Source: Streptomyces sp. Z26
Lineage (GTDB): Bacteria; Actinomycetota; Actinomycetes; Streptomycetales; Streptomycetaceae
DNA: 64,000 bases
Reading direction: 5' to 3'
Assembly (NCBI RefSeq): GCF_003665095.1
Contig: NZ_RCHV01000002.1
Span: 6,266,501 to 6,330,500, forward strand
Under the pieces are notes generated by a model, which was not told the DNA's origin, did no database searches, and saw only the letters and a list, made by a program, of their open reading frames with translations. A program made the position numbers and the translations under genes. Shown here in pieces: positions 1 through 6,886 of the stretch. How positions within the stretch are numbered: position 1 is the first letter of the stretch; each line of letters starts with the position of its first letter.

Positions 1-656
1 TGCTGGTCCAACGAGTGCACGGCGTTGGGGATCCGTACGACGCGGGTGCGCGGCAGCAGCGCGGCGTACTCCGCCCGGTCCCGTTCGGTCAGCACCGCGA
101 CCGCGTCGAACGCCGGGTAGTGCGCCGCGATGGCCTTCCGCACGTCCGCGCGGTGCACGGAGAGGTTCATGTGCTCCTGCGCGACCCGGACCATGCTCCG
201 CGGCGCGTACCGCGCGGCGAGGACGTTCAGCGCGGGACGGGTGGACACCAGCACGTCGCCGGTGGTCTGGCGCAGGTGGCGGGCCACGGTCCGCTCCACG
301 TACCGGTTGAAGTACCGGGCGCCGAACTCGCCCGCCGGGACCAGCTCCGGGCGCGACCGGGCCAGCGCCGCGTCCCGGCGCGCGCCCAGCGCCGCCCGCC
401 AACCCTCCGCCGGGGGCGCGCCGCCCCCGGCGTGCGGGCCCGCGTCGTCCGCGCCGTCCGCCGTGCCGCGCTCGTCGATCAGGCTGGTGACGCGTACCCG
501 CGGGTCCAGCGGGAAGCGGACCTCGTCGCGGTGCCGCAGCACGCTCACCAGCTCGACGTCGTGGCCGCGCGCGACGAGGGCGTTGGCCTGGTTCATGACC
601 GTACGGATGGTGCCGCCGGTGCCGTACGCGTGCAGCAGCAGGTAGCGGATCCTCAT
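1..656 (-). CDS. Glycosyltransferase family 4, N-terminal part (cut by window edge)
   Basis: About 218 residues are visible and the C-terminus lies outside the window. The product starts MRIRYLLLHAYGTGGT, the usual N-terminal strand and glycine-rich turn of a GT-B glycosyltransferase. Further on are an EHMN segment and a VAVLTERDRAEYAALLP stretch, both typical of the acceptor half of family 4 enzymes that build cell-wall or capsular glycopolymers. The ATG shares one base with the stop of the upstream gene (TGATG), so the genes are translationally coupled. A role in a surface glycan is inferred from family and from the sulfotransferase in the same operon. Donor and acceptor cannot be predicted because the donor-binding half is missing. 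Confidence 0.8.
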   Translation of the reverse strand, partial: MRIRYLLLHAYGTGGTIRTVMNQANALVARGHDVELVSVLRHRDEVRFPLDPRVRVTSLIDERGTADGADDAGPHAGGGAPPAEGWRAALGARRDAALARSRPELVPAGEFGARYFNRYVERTVARHLRQTTGDVLVSTRPALNVLAARYAPRSMVRVAQEHMNLSVHRADVRKAIAAHYPAFDAVAVLTERDRAEYAALLPRTRVVRIPNAVHSLDQ

Positions 657-1135
657 CAGTCGACCCACTCCGGGTTCTCGACCTCCCAGTAGTGCGGCGG
701 CACTTCCCCCGAGGCGCACTCGACCGAGAGGTTGTCGCTCACCGTGTAGAACGGCCGGACCACCGTGCCGTACTCGTCGGTCGTCACCGACTGCGCGGGG
801 AACACCATGATCTTCTTCTTGCCGCGGATGTCGTCCAGATGCCGCCCCGCCCGCAACCGCAGCTCACCCGGGCCGGGACCGGACGACAGGTACAGGTCCC
901 AGACGGCCGAGGGCGGCCCGTCCAGCGCCAGGTCGTCCACCGGCAGCGACGCGTCGAAGCGGGCGCCGTCCAGGGGAGCGTCGTAGCGCAGCCGCTCGTC
1001 GCCGTGGTCCCGGCGTACGAGCAGCAGCTGCCACGACTCCGCCGCGCCGCCCGGCGTGTGGCCGTGCAGCGCGCCCACGAGCCGGATGCGGCCGTCGCGC
1101 GGCCACACCCGTTCGATCTCCGCGTGCGGGCTCAT
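656..1135 (-). CDS. Small beta-rich hypothetical protein in glycan operon
   Basis: 159 residues starting MSPHAEIERVWP. The frame stays open farther upstream, but that part overlaps the sulfotransferase and looks random, so I take the ATG that overlaps the sulfotransferase stop as ATGA. The chain alternates short hydrophobic strands with charged turns (RIRLVGALHGH, WQLLLVRRD, WDLYLSSG) and ends with a GRHLDDIRGKKK segment and PFYTVSDNLSVEC. I do not recognise a named family. The pattern recalls the beta-sandwich accessory domains attached to teichoic-acid-type polymerases in actinomycetes, which would suit its place between a sulfotransferase and a glycosyltransferase. That resemblance is from memory, not a search. 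No signal peptide or membrane segment is visible. Confidence 0.7.
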   Translation of the reverse strand: MSPHAEIERVWPRDGRIRLVGALHGHTPGGAAESWQLLLVRRDHGDERLRYDAPLDGARFDASLPVDDLALDGPPSAVWDLYLSSGPGPGELRLRAGRHLDDIRGKKKIMVFPAQSVTTDEYGTVVRPFYTVSDNLSVECASGEVPPHYWEVENPEWVD

Positions 1136-2031
1136 TCGCTGCGGGCGCCCGCCCGGTCGGCGTCGTAGCCCCAGGCGGCGCAGATCTCCCGCAGGTTCTC
1201 CGGGACGTCGGCGGCGTCGGGCAGGTCCCGGCCCGGCTGCACGCTGCCGGAACGGATCTTCTCCCGCCAGTCGCCCAGGCCGCGCTGGAGGTCCTGCTTC
1301 GGGCGCTTGCCGTACTCCAGCAGGCCCGGCTCCCACTCGATGTCGAGGAAGTCGCAGATGCCCTTCACCGTGGCCGCCGGGTCGTCCGTCAGCTGCTCGT
1401 ACCGCACGGTGTGCCCGGACAGGCCGCCGCGGGCCCGCTCGACGGCCTTCATGTAGCGCAGGGCGTCCTCCGTGGCGACGTCCAACGGGCGCTTCTCCGG
1501 GTCCGACTCGTGCCAGGAGCGGGCGATGGAGGCGGGGTGCCGCAGCAGGAAGACGTAGCGCGCGTCCGGCCAGCAGGCGGCGATGCGCTTCCAGACGAAC
1601 GCGTTGCTGGGGGTCTTGTCGACGATGAACTCCTTGCCGCTCTTGGCCACTTCACGGTGCAGCACGCGGTCCCAGAGCAGGTGCTCCAGGTCGGGGGTGT
1701 CCAGGTCGAGGACGTCCATCGACCGTTTGGCGAGGGACGTCTGGTAGCCCACGGTCAGCCGCCGGATGTGCAGTTCGTGCGGGGCGTGCAGCCGCGAGTG
1801 CCCGTCGAGGAGCACCCGGAGGAGTGTCGATCCCGAACGTACGGCGGACATGATGAACACCGGTTTCCGCAGCAGCCGGTCGAGTTCGGGATCGGCCGTC
1901 GGCCGGAAGTCGGCCGGTTTGGGGGCCGCGGGTTTCGGCGCGGCCGACGGAGCGCCCGGCTTGGCCACCCTCCGCAGCTCCATGCCGGTGGTCCTGCGCA
2001 GGGTCGAGTTCACGGTCCGTCGGAAGTTCAT
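1132..2031 (-). CDS. Sulfotransferase family protein
   Basis: 299 residues. After a basic, Ala/Pro-rich N-terminal tail of about 50 residues comes PVFIMSAVRSGSTLLRVLL (about residues 57-75), the 5'-phosphosulfate-binding loop of PAPS-dependent sulfotransferases. A YVFLLRHPASIARSWHE stretch follows, matching the 3'-phosphate-binding region. Length and motif order fit the sulfotransferase_1/3 families. It should move sulfate from PAPS to a hydroxyl or amino group of a carbohydrate or small molecule. It is the first gene of a tightly coupled operon with the beta-rich protein and a family 4 glycosyltransferase, which points to sulfation of a surface glycan. The substrate is unknown. A strong promoter ends about 6 bases before the ATG, so the message may be leaderless. 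Confidence 0.9.
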   Translation of the reverse strand: MNFRRTVNSTLRRTTGMELRRVAKPGAPSAAPKPAAPKPADFRPTADPELDRLLRKPVFIMSAVRSGSTLLRVLLDGHSRLHAPHELHIRRLTVGYQTSLAKRSMDVLDLDTPDLEHLLWDRVLHREVAKSGKEFIVDKTPSNAFVWKRIAACWPDARYVFLLRHPASIARSWHESDPEKRPLDVATEDALRYMKAVERARGGLSGHTVRYEQLTDDPAATVKGICDFLDIEWEPGLLEYGKRPKQDLQRGLGDWREKIRSGSVQPGRDLPDAADVPENLREICAAWGYDADRAGARSE

Positions 2032-2067
2032 CGTCGAAGGCTAGGCATCGGGCAAAAACCCGGTCAA
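2031..2067 (-). promoter_or_regulatory. HrdB-type promoter of the sulfotransferase operon
   Basis: On the minus strand TTGACC (2067-2062) is followed by an 18-base spacer and TAGCCT (2043-2038), close to the Streptomyces vegetative consensus. Only 6 bases separate the -10 element from the ATG at 2031, so transcription should begin at or next to the A of the start codon, giving a leaderless mRNA. Confidence 0.65.
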
Positions 2068-2095
2068 GCCGGGAACCCTGAGGAAACCATGAACA

Positions 2096-3202
2096 TCAGG
2101 CCCGCGGCAGCGTGACCTCGAAGCGGCAGCCGCCGGGCACGTTCCGTACGGTCGCCCGGCCCGCGTGCGCCTCCACGATCCCCCGCACGATCGCCAGCCC
2201 CAGCCCCGCCCCGCCGGGCGGCGTACGGGCGTCGGTGCCGCGCCAGCCGGTGTCGAAGACGCGCGGCAGGTCGGCCGCCGGGATGCCGCCGCAGCCGTCC
2301 GTGACCGCCAGCACCACGGCGTCGTCCGCCCGGCGGGCCGAGACGGCGACGGTGCCGTCGGCGGGCGTCCGGTGGATGGCGTTGACGAGGAGGTTGGCCA
2401 GTACGCGGGTCAGCTCCTTGCCGTCCGCCTCCAGGGGTACGGCCTCCACCCCGTCGTCGGCCAGCCGTACGCCGCGCTCCGCGGCGAGCGGCCCGGCGCC
2501 CGCGATCGCGTCGCTCACCAGGTCGTACGCGGAGACGCGGGTGGGGTTGAGGGTCAGTGAACCCGCCTGGATGCGGGAGAGTTCGAAGAGGTCGTTCACC
2601 ATGGACGTCAGCCGTTCGACCTCGCCGCGTATCTGCCGGTGGTAGCGGCCGGGGTCGTCCGCGACGCCGTCCTCCAGGGCCTCGGCCATCGCCCGCAGCC
2701 CGGCCAGCGGGGACCGCAGGTCGTGGGAGATCCAGGCGACCAGCTCGCGCCGCGACGCCTCCAGGGCGCGTTCCCGTTCGTGCGAGACCGCCAGCTTGGT
2801 GCTGGCGTCGTCCAACTGGCTTGCCAGCGAGGTGAGTTCGGCGGGCATCGGCGTGGCGGGGCGGGCGAAGCCGCCCCCTTCGCCGAGGGTGTGCGCGGCC
2901 CGCTCCAGGTCGCGGTGGCCGCCGATCACCCAGCGGCCGAGCAGCAGCGCCGTCAGCGTCGAGGCGACCGCGGCCACCGCGCACACCGTCGTCACCACGG
3001 TCAGGTCGTGCGACGACAGGAACATCGCCCACGCCACCGACAGCGTCCCCGCCAGCATCGACCCCACCGCCACGGTGGTCAGCAGGGCCAGCGACACCGC
3101 CATCGAACGGCGGCGCAGCACGCGCAGCGCCACGGCGCCCGCCAGGCCCACGGCGGCGGCGCCCGCCGCCGCGTACAGCGCGATCAGCAGCAGGTCACGC
3201 AC
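2096..3202 (-). CDS. OmpR-class sensor histidine kinase
   Basis: 368 residues from a GTG that overlaps the response-regulator stop by 8 bases. A GTG at 3268 would give 390 residues but a much longer overlap. Three hydrophobic segments lie at about residues 4-29, 36-62 and 67-93, followed by a HAMP-like linker. The HisKA box is ELVAWISHDLRSPLAG, with phospho-acceptor His160. The HATPase_c domain has an N-box NLLVNAIHRTPADG and G-boxes DGCGGI and GAGLGLAIV. There is little extracytoplasmic sequence, so it probably senses something within the membrane. It is paired and translationally coupled with the regulator upstream. The signal is unknown. Confidence 0.92.
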   Translation of the reverse strand: MRDLLLIALYAAAGAAAVGLAGAVALRVLRRRSMAVSLALLTTVAVGSMLAGTLSVAWAMFLSSHDLTVVTTVCAVAAVASTLTALLLGRWVIGGHRDLERAAHTLGEGGGFARPATPMPAELTSLASQLDDASTKLAVSHERERALEASRRELVAWISHDLRSPLAGLRAMAEALEDGVADDPGRYHRQIRGEVERLTSMVNDLFELSRIQAGSLTLNPTRVSAYDLVSDAIAGAGPLAAERGVRLADDGVEAVPLEADGKELTRVLANLLVNAIHRTPADGTVAVSARRADDAVVLAVTDGCGGIPAADLPRVFDTGWRGTDARTPPGGAGLGLAIVRGIVEAHAGRATVRNVPGGCRFEVTLPRA

Positions 3203-3992
3203 GGGCGCCGCCCTCCGTACGGGGATCGGGCGCGCCGTGGGGACCGGTGTCCGCGTCCGTGGCGTCACCAGCGTCCGTACCCGCGCCCGTACCGTCGCCG
3301 GTGACGGCGTCGAAGCGGTAGCCGACGCCCCACACCGTGCTGATCAGCCGGGGTCGGGCGGGGTCGGCCTCCACCTTGTGCCGCAGCCGCCGCACGTGCA
3401 CCGTCACCGTGGACAGGTCCCCGAACTCCCAGCCCCAGACGGCCGACATCAGCTCCTCCCGGCTGAACGCGCGCCCCGGATGGCGCAGGAAGTGCGCCAG
3501 CAGGTCGAACTCGCGCAGCGTGAGGGCGAGCGGCCCGCGCGCGTCGGACACCGTACGGGCGCCCGGGTCCAACGTGATGCCGCCGCCGTGGAGCCGCGGC
3601 CCGTCCGGGTCGGCGGCGCCCGCGCGGCGCAGTACGGCGTCCACGCGCAGGACCAGCTCGCGCGGGCTGAACGGTTTGGTCACGTAGTCGTCCGCGCCGA
3701 CCTCCAGGCCGAGGACGCGGTCCTCCTCGTCCCCCCGCGCGGTGAGCATCACCACCGGCACCGGTCCGCGTTCCCGCAGCAGTCGGCAGACCCGGAGGCC
3801 GTCCAGGCCCGGCAACATCAGGTCGAGCACGACGAGGTCGGGCGGCGCCGCCTCGGCGCGGCGCAGTGCTTCCGGGCCGTCCGCGGCGCGGTCGACGGTG
3901 AAACCCGCCCGGTCGAGGTAACCGGCGACGACCTCCGTGACGGTCGGGTCGTCGTCGACCACCAGGACGCGGCGGGGAGGCGAATGCTGCAT
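3195..3992 (-). CDS. OmpR/PhoB-type response regulator
   Basis: 265 residues from ATG 3992. The receiver domain has the acidic pocket VVDDDP (residues 11-16), phospho-acceptor Asp57 in VVLDLMLPG, switch Thr84 and conserved Lys106 in VTKPFSP. The C-terminal winged helix shows LTLREFDLLAHFLRHPGR and the recognition region VTVHVRRLRHKVE. An acidic, Gly/Thr-rich tail follows. It is the first gene of the kinase operon and is divergently oriented to the GT2/DUF2064/methyltransferase operon across about 125 bases. That makes the operon a natural candidate target, but this is only an inference from position. Confidence 0.93.
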   Translation of the reverse strand: MQHSPPRRVLVVDDDPTVTEVVAGYLDRAGFTVDRAADGPEALRRAEAAPPDLVVLDLMLPGLDGLRVCRLLRERGPVPVVMLTARGDEEDRVLGLEVGADDYVTKPFSPRELVLRVDAVLRRAGAADPDGPRLHGGGITLDPGARTVSDARGPLALTLREFDLLAHFLRHPGRAFSREELMSAVWGWEFGDLSTVTVHVRRLRHKVEADPARPRLISTVWGVGYRFDAVTGDGTGAGTDAGDATDADTGPHGAPDPRTEGGARA

Positions 3993-4116
3993 ACGGCCGA
4001 GTTTCGCAGGTACCCGGACACCGGCGGCGTCCCCGGGCGCGCGGAGCGGGCGATGTCCGTGTTTCGTAAGGAGGCAGAGTCCGATTGGTCCGAATTGCAC
4101 TCGTAGGGTGAGGGAG

Positions 4117-4782
4117 ATGACCGACATCCAGCCTCCGTACGGGGACCTCGTGCTCCCCTGCCTCGACGAGGCCGACGCCCTGCCGTGGGTACTCGCCCGC
4201 ATCCCGGAGGGCTGGCGCCCTCTCGTCGTCGACAACGGCTCCACCGACGGCTCCGCCGACATCGCCCGCGCCCACGGCGCCACCGTGGTGCACGAGCCGC
4301 GCCGCGGGTTCGGCGCCGCCTGCCACGCCGGGTTGGAGGCGGCCACGGCGGAACTGGTCGCCTTCTGCGACTGCGACGCCAGCCTCGACCCCGGCGAACT
4401 GCCGCGGGTGGCCGCGCCCGTACGCGACGGCGCCGCCGACCTCGTACTGGCCCGCCGCAGGCCCGTCACCCGCGCCGCCTGGCCGCTGCACGCGCGCGCG
4501 GGCAACCGGGCGCTGTCCCGCATGGTGCTCGGCCGCACCGGCGTACGCCTGCACGACCTCGGGCCGATGCGCGTCGCGCGCCGCCGCCCGCTGCTCGACC
4601 TGGCGCTCACCGACCGGCGCAGCGGCTACCCGCTGCAGACGGTGGTGCGCGCCGCCGACGCGGGATGGCGCATTCAGGAGACGGAGGTCCCGTACCTGCC
4701 GCGCACCGGCGTCTCGAAGGTGACCGGCACCTGGCGCGGCACCTTCCAGGCCGTACGCGACATGCGGGCGGTGCTGCGATGA
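4117..4782 (+). CDS. Family 2 glycosyltransferase
   Basis: 221 residues, cytoplasmic. The N-terminus DLVLPCLDEADALPWVL, the VVDNGSTDGSADIA motif and the CDCDASLDPGEL segment (DxD-like metal/nucleotide site) are standard for GT-A family 2 enzymes. The C-terminal DAGWRIQETEVPY and TGVSKVTGT resemble polyprenyl-phosphate hexose synthases, but the transmembrane tail of those enzymes is missing. A TAGGGT element sits 7 bases before the ATG, so the transcript could be leaderless, although GAGGGAG in between could also act as a ribosome site. The stop overlaps the next start as ATGA. It should transfer a nucleotide-activated sugar to an acceptor made or modified by the adjacent enzymes. Confidence 0.9.
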   Translation: MTDIQPPYGDLVLPCLDEADALPWVLARIPEGWRPLVVDNGSTDGSADIARAHGATVVHEPRRGFGAACHAGLEAATAELVAFCDCDASLDPGELPRVAAPVRDGAADLVLARRRPVTRAAWPLHARAGNRALSRMVLGRTGVRLHDLGPMRVARRRPLLDLALTDRRSGYPLQTVVRAADAGWRIQETEVPYLPRTGVSKVTGTWRGTFQAVRDMRAVLR

Positions 4783-5549
4783 CCGGCGGCGTACGGCGTG
4801 ACAGCGGCGGGCCGGACGACGGCGCGGCGGCCCGCACCGGGCCGGAGGGGCCGACGACGCTGCTCGTACTCGCCAAGGAGCCCGTACCCGGCCGGGTGAA
4901 GACCCGGCTCACCCCGCCGTACACACCGGAGCAGGGCGCCGCGCTCGCCGCCGCCGCGCTCGCCGACACCCTCGCGCTGGCCGCCGTCGTACCCGCGCGC
5001 CGCAGAGTGCTCGTCCTGGACGGCGCACCGGGCCCGTGGCTGCCCGCGGACGCCGGATTCGAGGTCGTACCGCAGGCGGACGGCGGCCTCGACGCGCGCA
5101 TCGCCGCCGCCTTCGCGGGGTGCGACGGGCCCGCCCTGCTCCTCGGCATGGACACCCCGCAGCTCACCCCCGGGCTGCTGCGGCCGGTGACCGCGCCGGA
5201 CGCCTGGGACGGGTGCGACGCGTGGTTCGGCCCGGCGGCGGACGGCGGCTTCTGGGCGCTGGGGCTCGCCGAGCCCGACCCCGCCCTGATCCGGGGCGTG
5301 CCGATGTCCGTCGCCCGTACCGGCGCCGTGCAGCGCCGCCGCCTGGTGGACGCCGGGCTGTCCGTACGCGACCTGCCGGTGCTCCGCGACGTGGACACCG
5401 CCCGTGACGCGGCGGAGGTCGCGGGGCAGTGCGCCGCCCCGCGCGCGGACGGTGGAACGTACGGCGCGGTGGACGACGGCCACGCGTACGGGGGCGGTAC
5501 GCGGTTCGCCGCCGCGTACGCGGAACTGCGCCCGGCGGTGGCCCGTTGA
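4779..5549 (+). CDS. DUF2064 / TIGR04282-type transferase
   Basis: 256 residues, with about 25 variable residues before TTLLVLAKEPVPGRVKTRL, the diagnostic N-terminal motif of DUF2064 proteins. These have a GT-A/nucleotidyltransferase-like fold. LLLGMDTPQLTP carries the acidic metal-binding pair, and GPAADGGFWALGL is the second conserved block. Members often sit next to a GT2 gene, as here. The TIGR04282 family is named for arsenosugar biosynthesis in some bacteria, but nothing else in this locus is arsenic-specific, so I do not transfer that role. The low-complexity C-terminal 50 residues look unconserved. The ATGA overlap couples it to the GT2 gene, and the stop overlaps a TTG that probably starts the methyltransferase. 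Confidence 0.85.
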   Translation: MTGGVRRDSGGPDDGAAARTGPEGPTTLLVLAKEPVPGRVKTRLTPPYTPEQGAALAAAALADTLALAAVVPARRRVLVLDGAPGPWLPADAGFEVVPQADGGLDARIAAAFAGCDGPALLLGMDTPQLTPGLLRPVTAPDAWDGCDAWFGPAADGGFWALGLAEPDPALIRGVPMSVARTGAVQRRRLVDAGLSVRDLPVLRDVDTARDAAEVAGQCAAPRADGGTYGAVDDGHAYGGGTRFAAAYAELRPAVAR

Positions 5550-6280
5550 GCGCGCCCTCCGGGCCGCAGGCCACGGCCGCGCTCCCCACGGCCGCCGCGC
5601 GCGCGGTGCCGCCGGTGCCGCCCGCGCCGTCGGGGGTGCCGTGGCGCGCCGACCCGTACGCGCGGGCCCTGCGGTCCGGGCACGGGCCGCTGTTCCTGCG
5701 CCGTCCGGACGGCTGGCTGCTGCCCCTCGACGTGGAACGGTGGTGCGCCCGCGCGGACGCCGCCGACCTCACCGTGCTGCGGCACTGCGCGGGCGCGGTG
5801 CTGGACATCGGCTGCGGCCCCGGCCGCATGGTCGCCGCGCTGGCCCGCTGGGGCAGCCCCGTGCTGGGCATCGACACCTCGCCCGCGGCCGTCGCCCGTA
5901 CGCGCCGCCACGGCGTGGACGCCCTGTGCCGCTCCGTCTTCGAGACGCTGCCGGCCGAAGGACGGTGGGGGAGCGCGCTGCTCGTCGACGGGAACATCGG
6001 CATCGGCGGCGACCCCGCCGCGCTGCTGGCCCGGGTCGGTGAACTCCTCACCCCCGGCGGCCTGTTGCTCGCCGAGGCGATGCCCGGGGACGCGTCGCTC
6101 GCCGACGTGGACGAACGGGTGGAGGTACGCCTCGACGACGGTACGGGCGGCCACGGACCGGCGTTCCCGTGGGCGCGGATCGGCGGCGCCGCGCTCAAGC
6201 GCCGCGCGGAGTCGGCGGGTTGGACGGTCGGCGCGCAGTGGTCGGCGCACGGCCGTACGTTCCTGGCACTGCGACGCTGA
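5546..6280 (+). CDS. Class I SAM-dependent methyltransferase
   Basis: 244 residues if translation starts at the TTG that overlaps the DUF2064 stop (TTGA). An in-frame start farther upstream would lie deep inside that gene. The SAM-binding motif I is AVLDIGCGPGRMVAAL, followed by LGIDTSPAAVARTRRHGV (motif II acidic residue) and LLTPGGLLLAEAMPGD. No ArsM-type paired cysteines are visible, so I do not call an arsenite methylase. It probably methylates the product of the two transferases upstream. The N-terminal 30 residues are Pro/Ala-rich and the exact start is uncertain. The gene ends just before a very stable hairpin. Confidence 0.85.
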   Translation: MSAPSGPQATAALPTAAARAVPPVPPAPSGVPWRADPYARALRSGHGPLFLRRPDGWLLPLDVERWCARADAADLTVLRHCAGAVLDIGCGPGRMVAALARWGSPVLGIDTSPAAVARTRRHGVDALCRSVFETLPAEGRWGSALLVDGNIGIGGDPAALLARVGELLTPGGLLLAEAMPGDASLADVDERVEVRLDDGTGGHGPAFPWARIGGAALKRRAESAGWTVGAQWSAHGRTFLALRR

Positions 6281-6281
6281 A

Positions 6282-6331
6282 CGCGCTCCGCGCGCGCGGT
6301 GGGTACGGAATCACCGCGCGCGCGGAGCGCG
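6282..6331. terminator. 20-bp perfect hairpin, bidirectional terminator
   Basis: Positions 6282-6301 pair perfectly with 6312-6331 across a 10-base loop. The hairpin lies exactly between convergent genes (methyltransferase and membrane protein). There is no U tract, as is common for Streptomyces terminators. Each arm contains the CTCCGCGCGCGCGG core seen in other intergenic palindromes of this window. Confidence 0.75.
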
Positions 6332-6334
6332 ACC

Positions 6335-6886
6335 TCATCCGCGCGGTCGCCGGGGACGGCGTCGCACCCGCCGCCGGGCGCGCCCCGGGAGCGTGCCCAG
6401 CGCGTGGCCGAGGGCGGCCAGCCGCGCCCGGTACGCGGGGGCCCGCAGGGCGGACAGCGCCACGGTGACGGCGAGGGTGAGGGCCAGCAGCAGAAGCCAG
6501 TTGGCCGTGTAGTCCAGCGGCAGCACCGTCGGATTGCGGCTCTCCCCCTGGCGCAGCATCATCGGCACGGCCACCAACGTCAGGCACCCGCCCACGAGCA
6601 GCCCGCCGCGCACCACACCGTACGAGCCACCGCCGTACGGTGCGGTGCCGCCCGTACCGACGCCCGTACGGGCTCCGGGTCCCCGGCGCCCGTACGCCCA
6701 CCGCAGCACCGCCCCCGCCAGCAGCACCAGCGGCGCCAGCACGCCGTCGTGCGCCACCAGCGCGCCCACCATCCACCGCAGCAGGTCCGGCACCGTGCCC
6801 GCGCGGGTCTCCGCCACCAGCAGCCACCCGCCGAAGCCCAGCAGCGCCACCCCTGCCGTCCCCGTCACCCAGCGCAGCGCGCTCAT
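6335..6886 (-). CDS. Hypothetical membrane protein downstream of molybdoenzyme
   Basis: 183 residues starting MSALRWVTGTAG; the ATG overlaps the molybdoenzyme stop as ATGA. I see four probable membrane segments (about residues 6-25, 39-62, 93-112 and 130-147), a Gly/Tyr-rich loop, and a very basic tail ending RRRVRRRPRRPRG. I recognise no family. Coupling to the oxidoreductase suggests it helps anchor or serve that enzyme, but nothing catalytic is visible. The downstream end abuts the strong bidirectional terminator. Confidence 0.75.
   Translation of the reverse strand: MSALRWVTGTAGVALLGFGGWLLVAETRAGTVPDLLRWMVGALVAHDGVLAPLVLLAGAVLRWAYGRRGPGARTGVGTGGTAPYGGGSYGVVRGGLLVGGCLTLVAVPMMLRQGESRNPTVLPLDYTANWLLLLALTLAVTVALSALRAPAYRARLAALGHALGTLPGRARRRVRRRPRRPRG

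Noticed and set aside
4779..6280. Arsenosugar biosynthesis operon
   Set aside because: DUF2064 members are named for this in some bacteria, but the methyltransferase shows no arsenite-binding cysteines and no ars gene is present.
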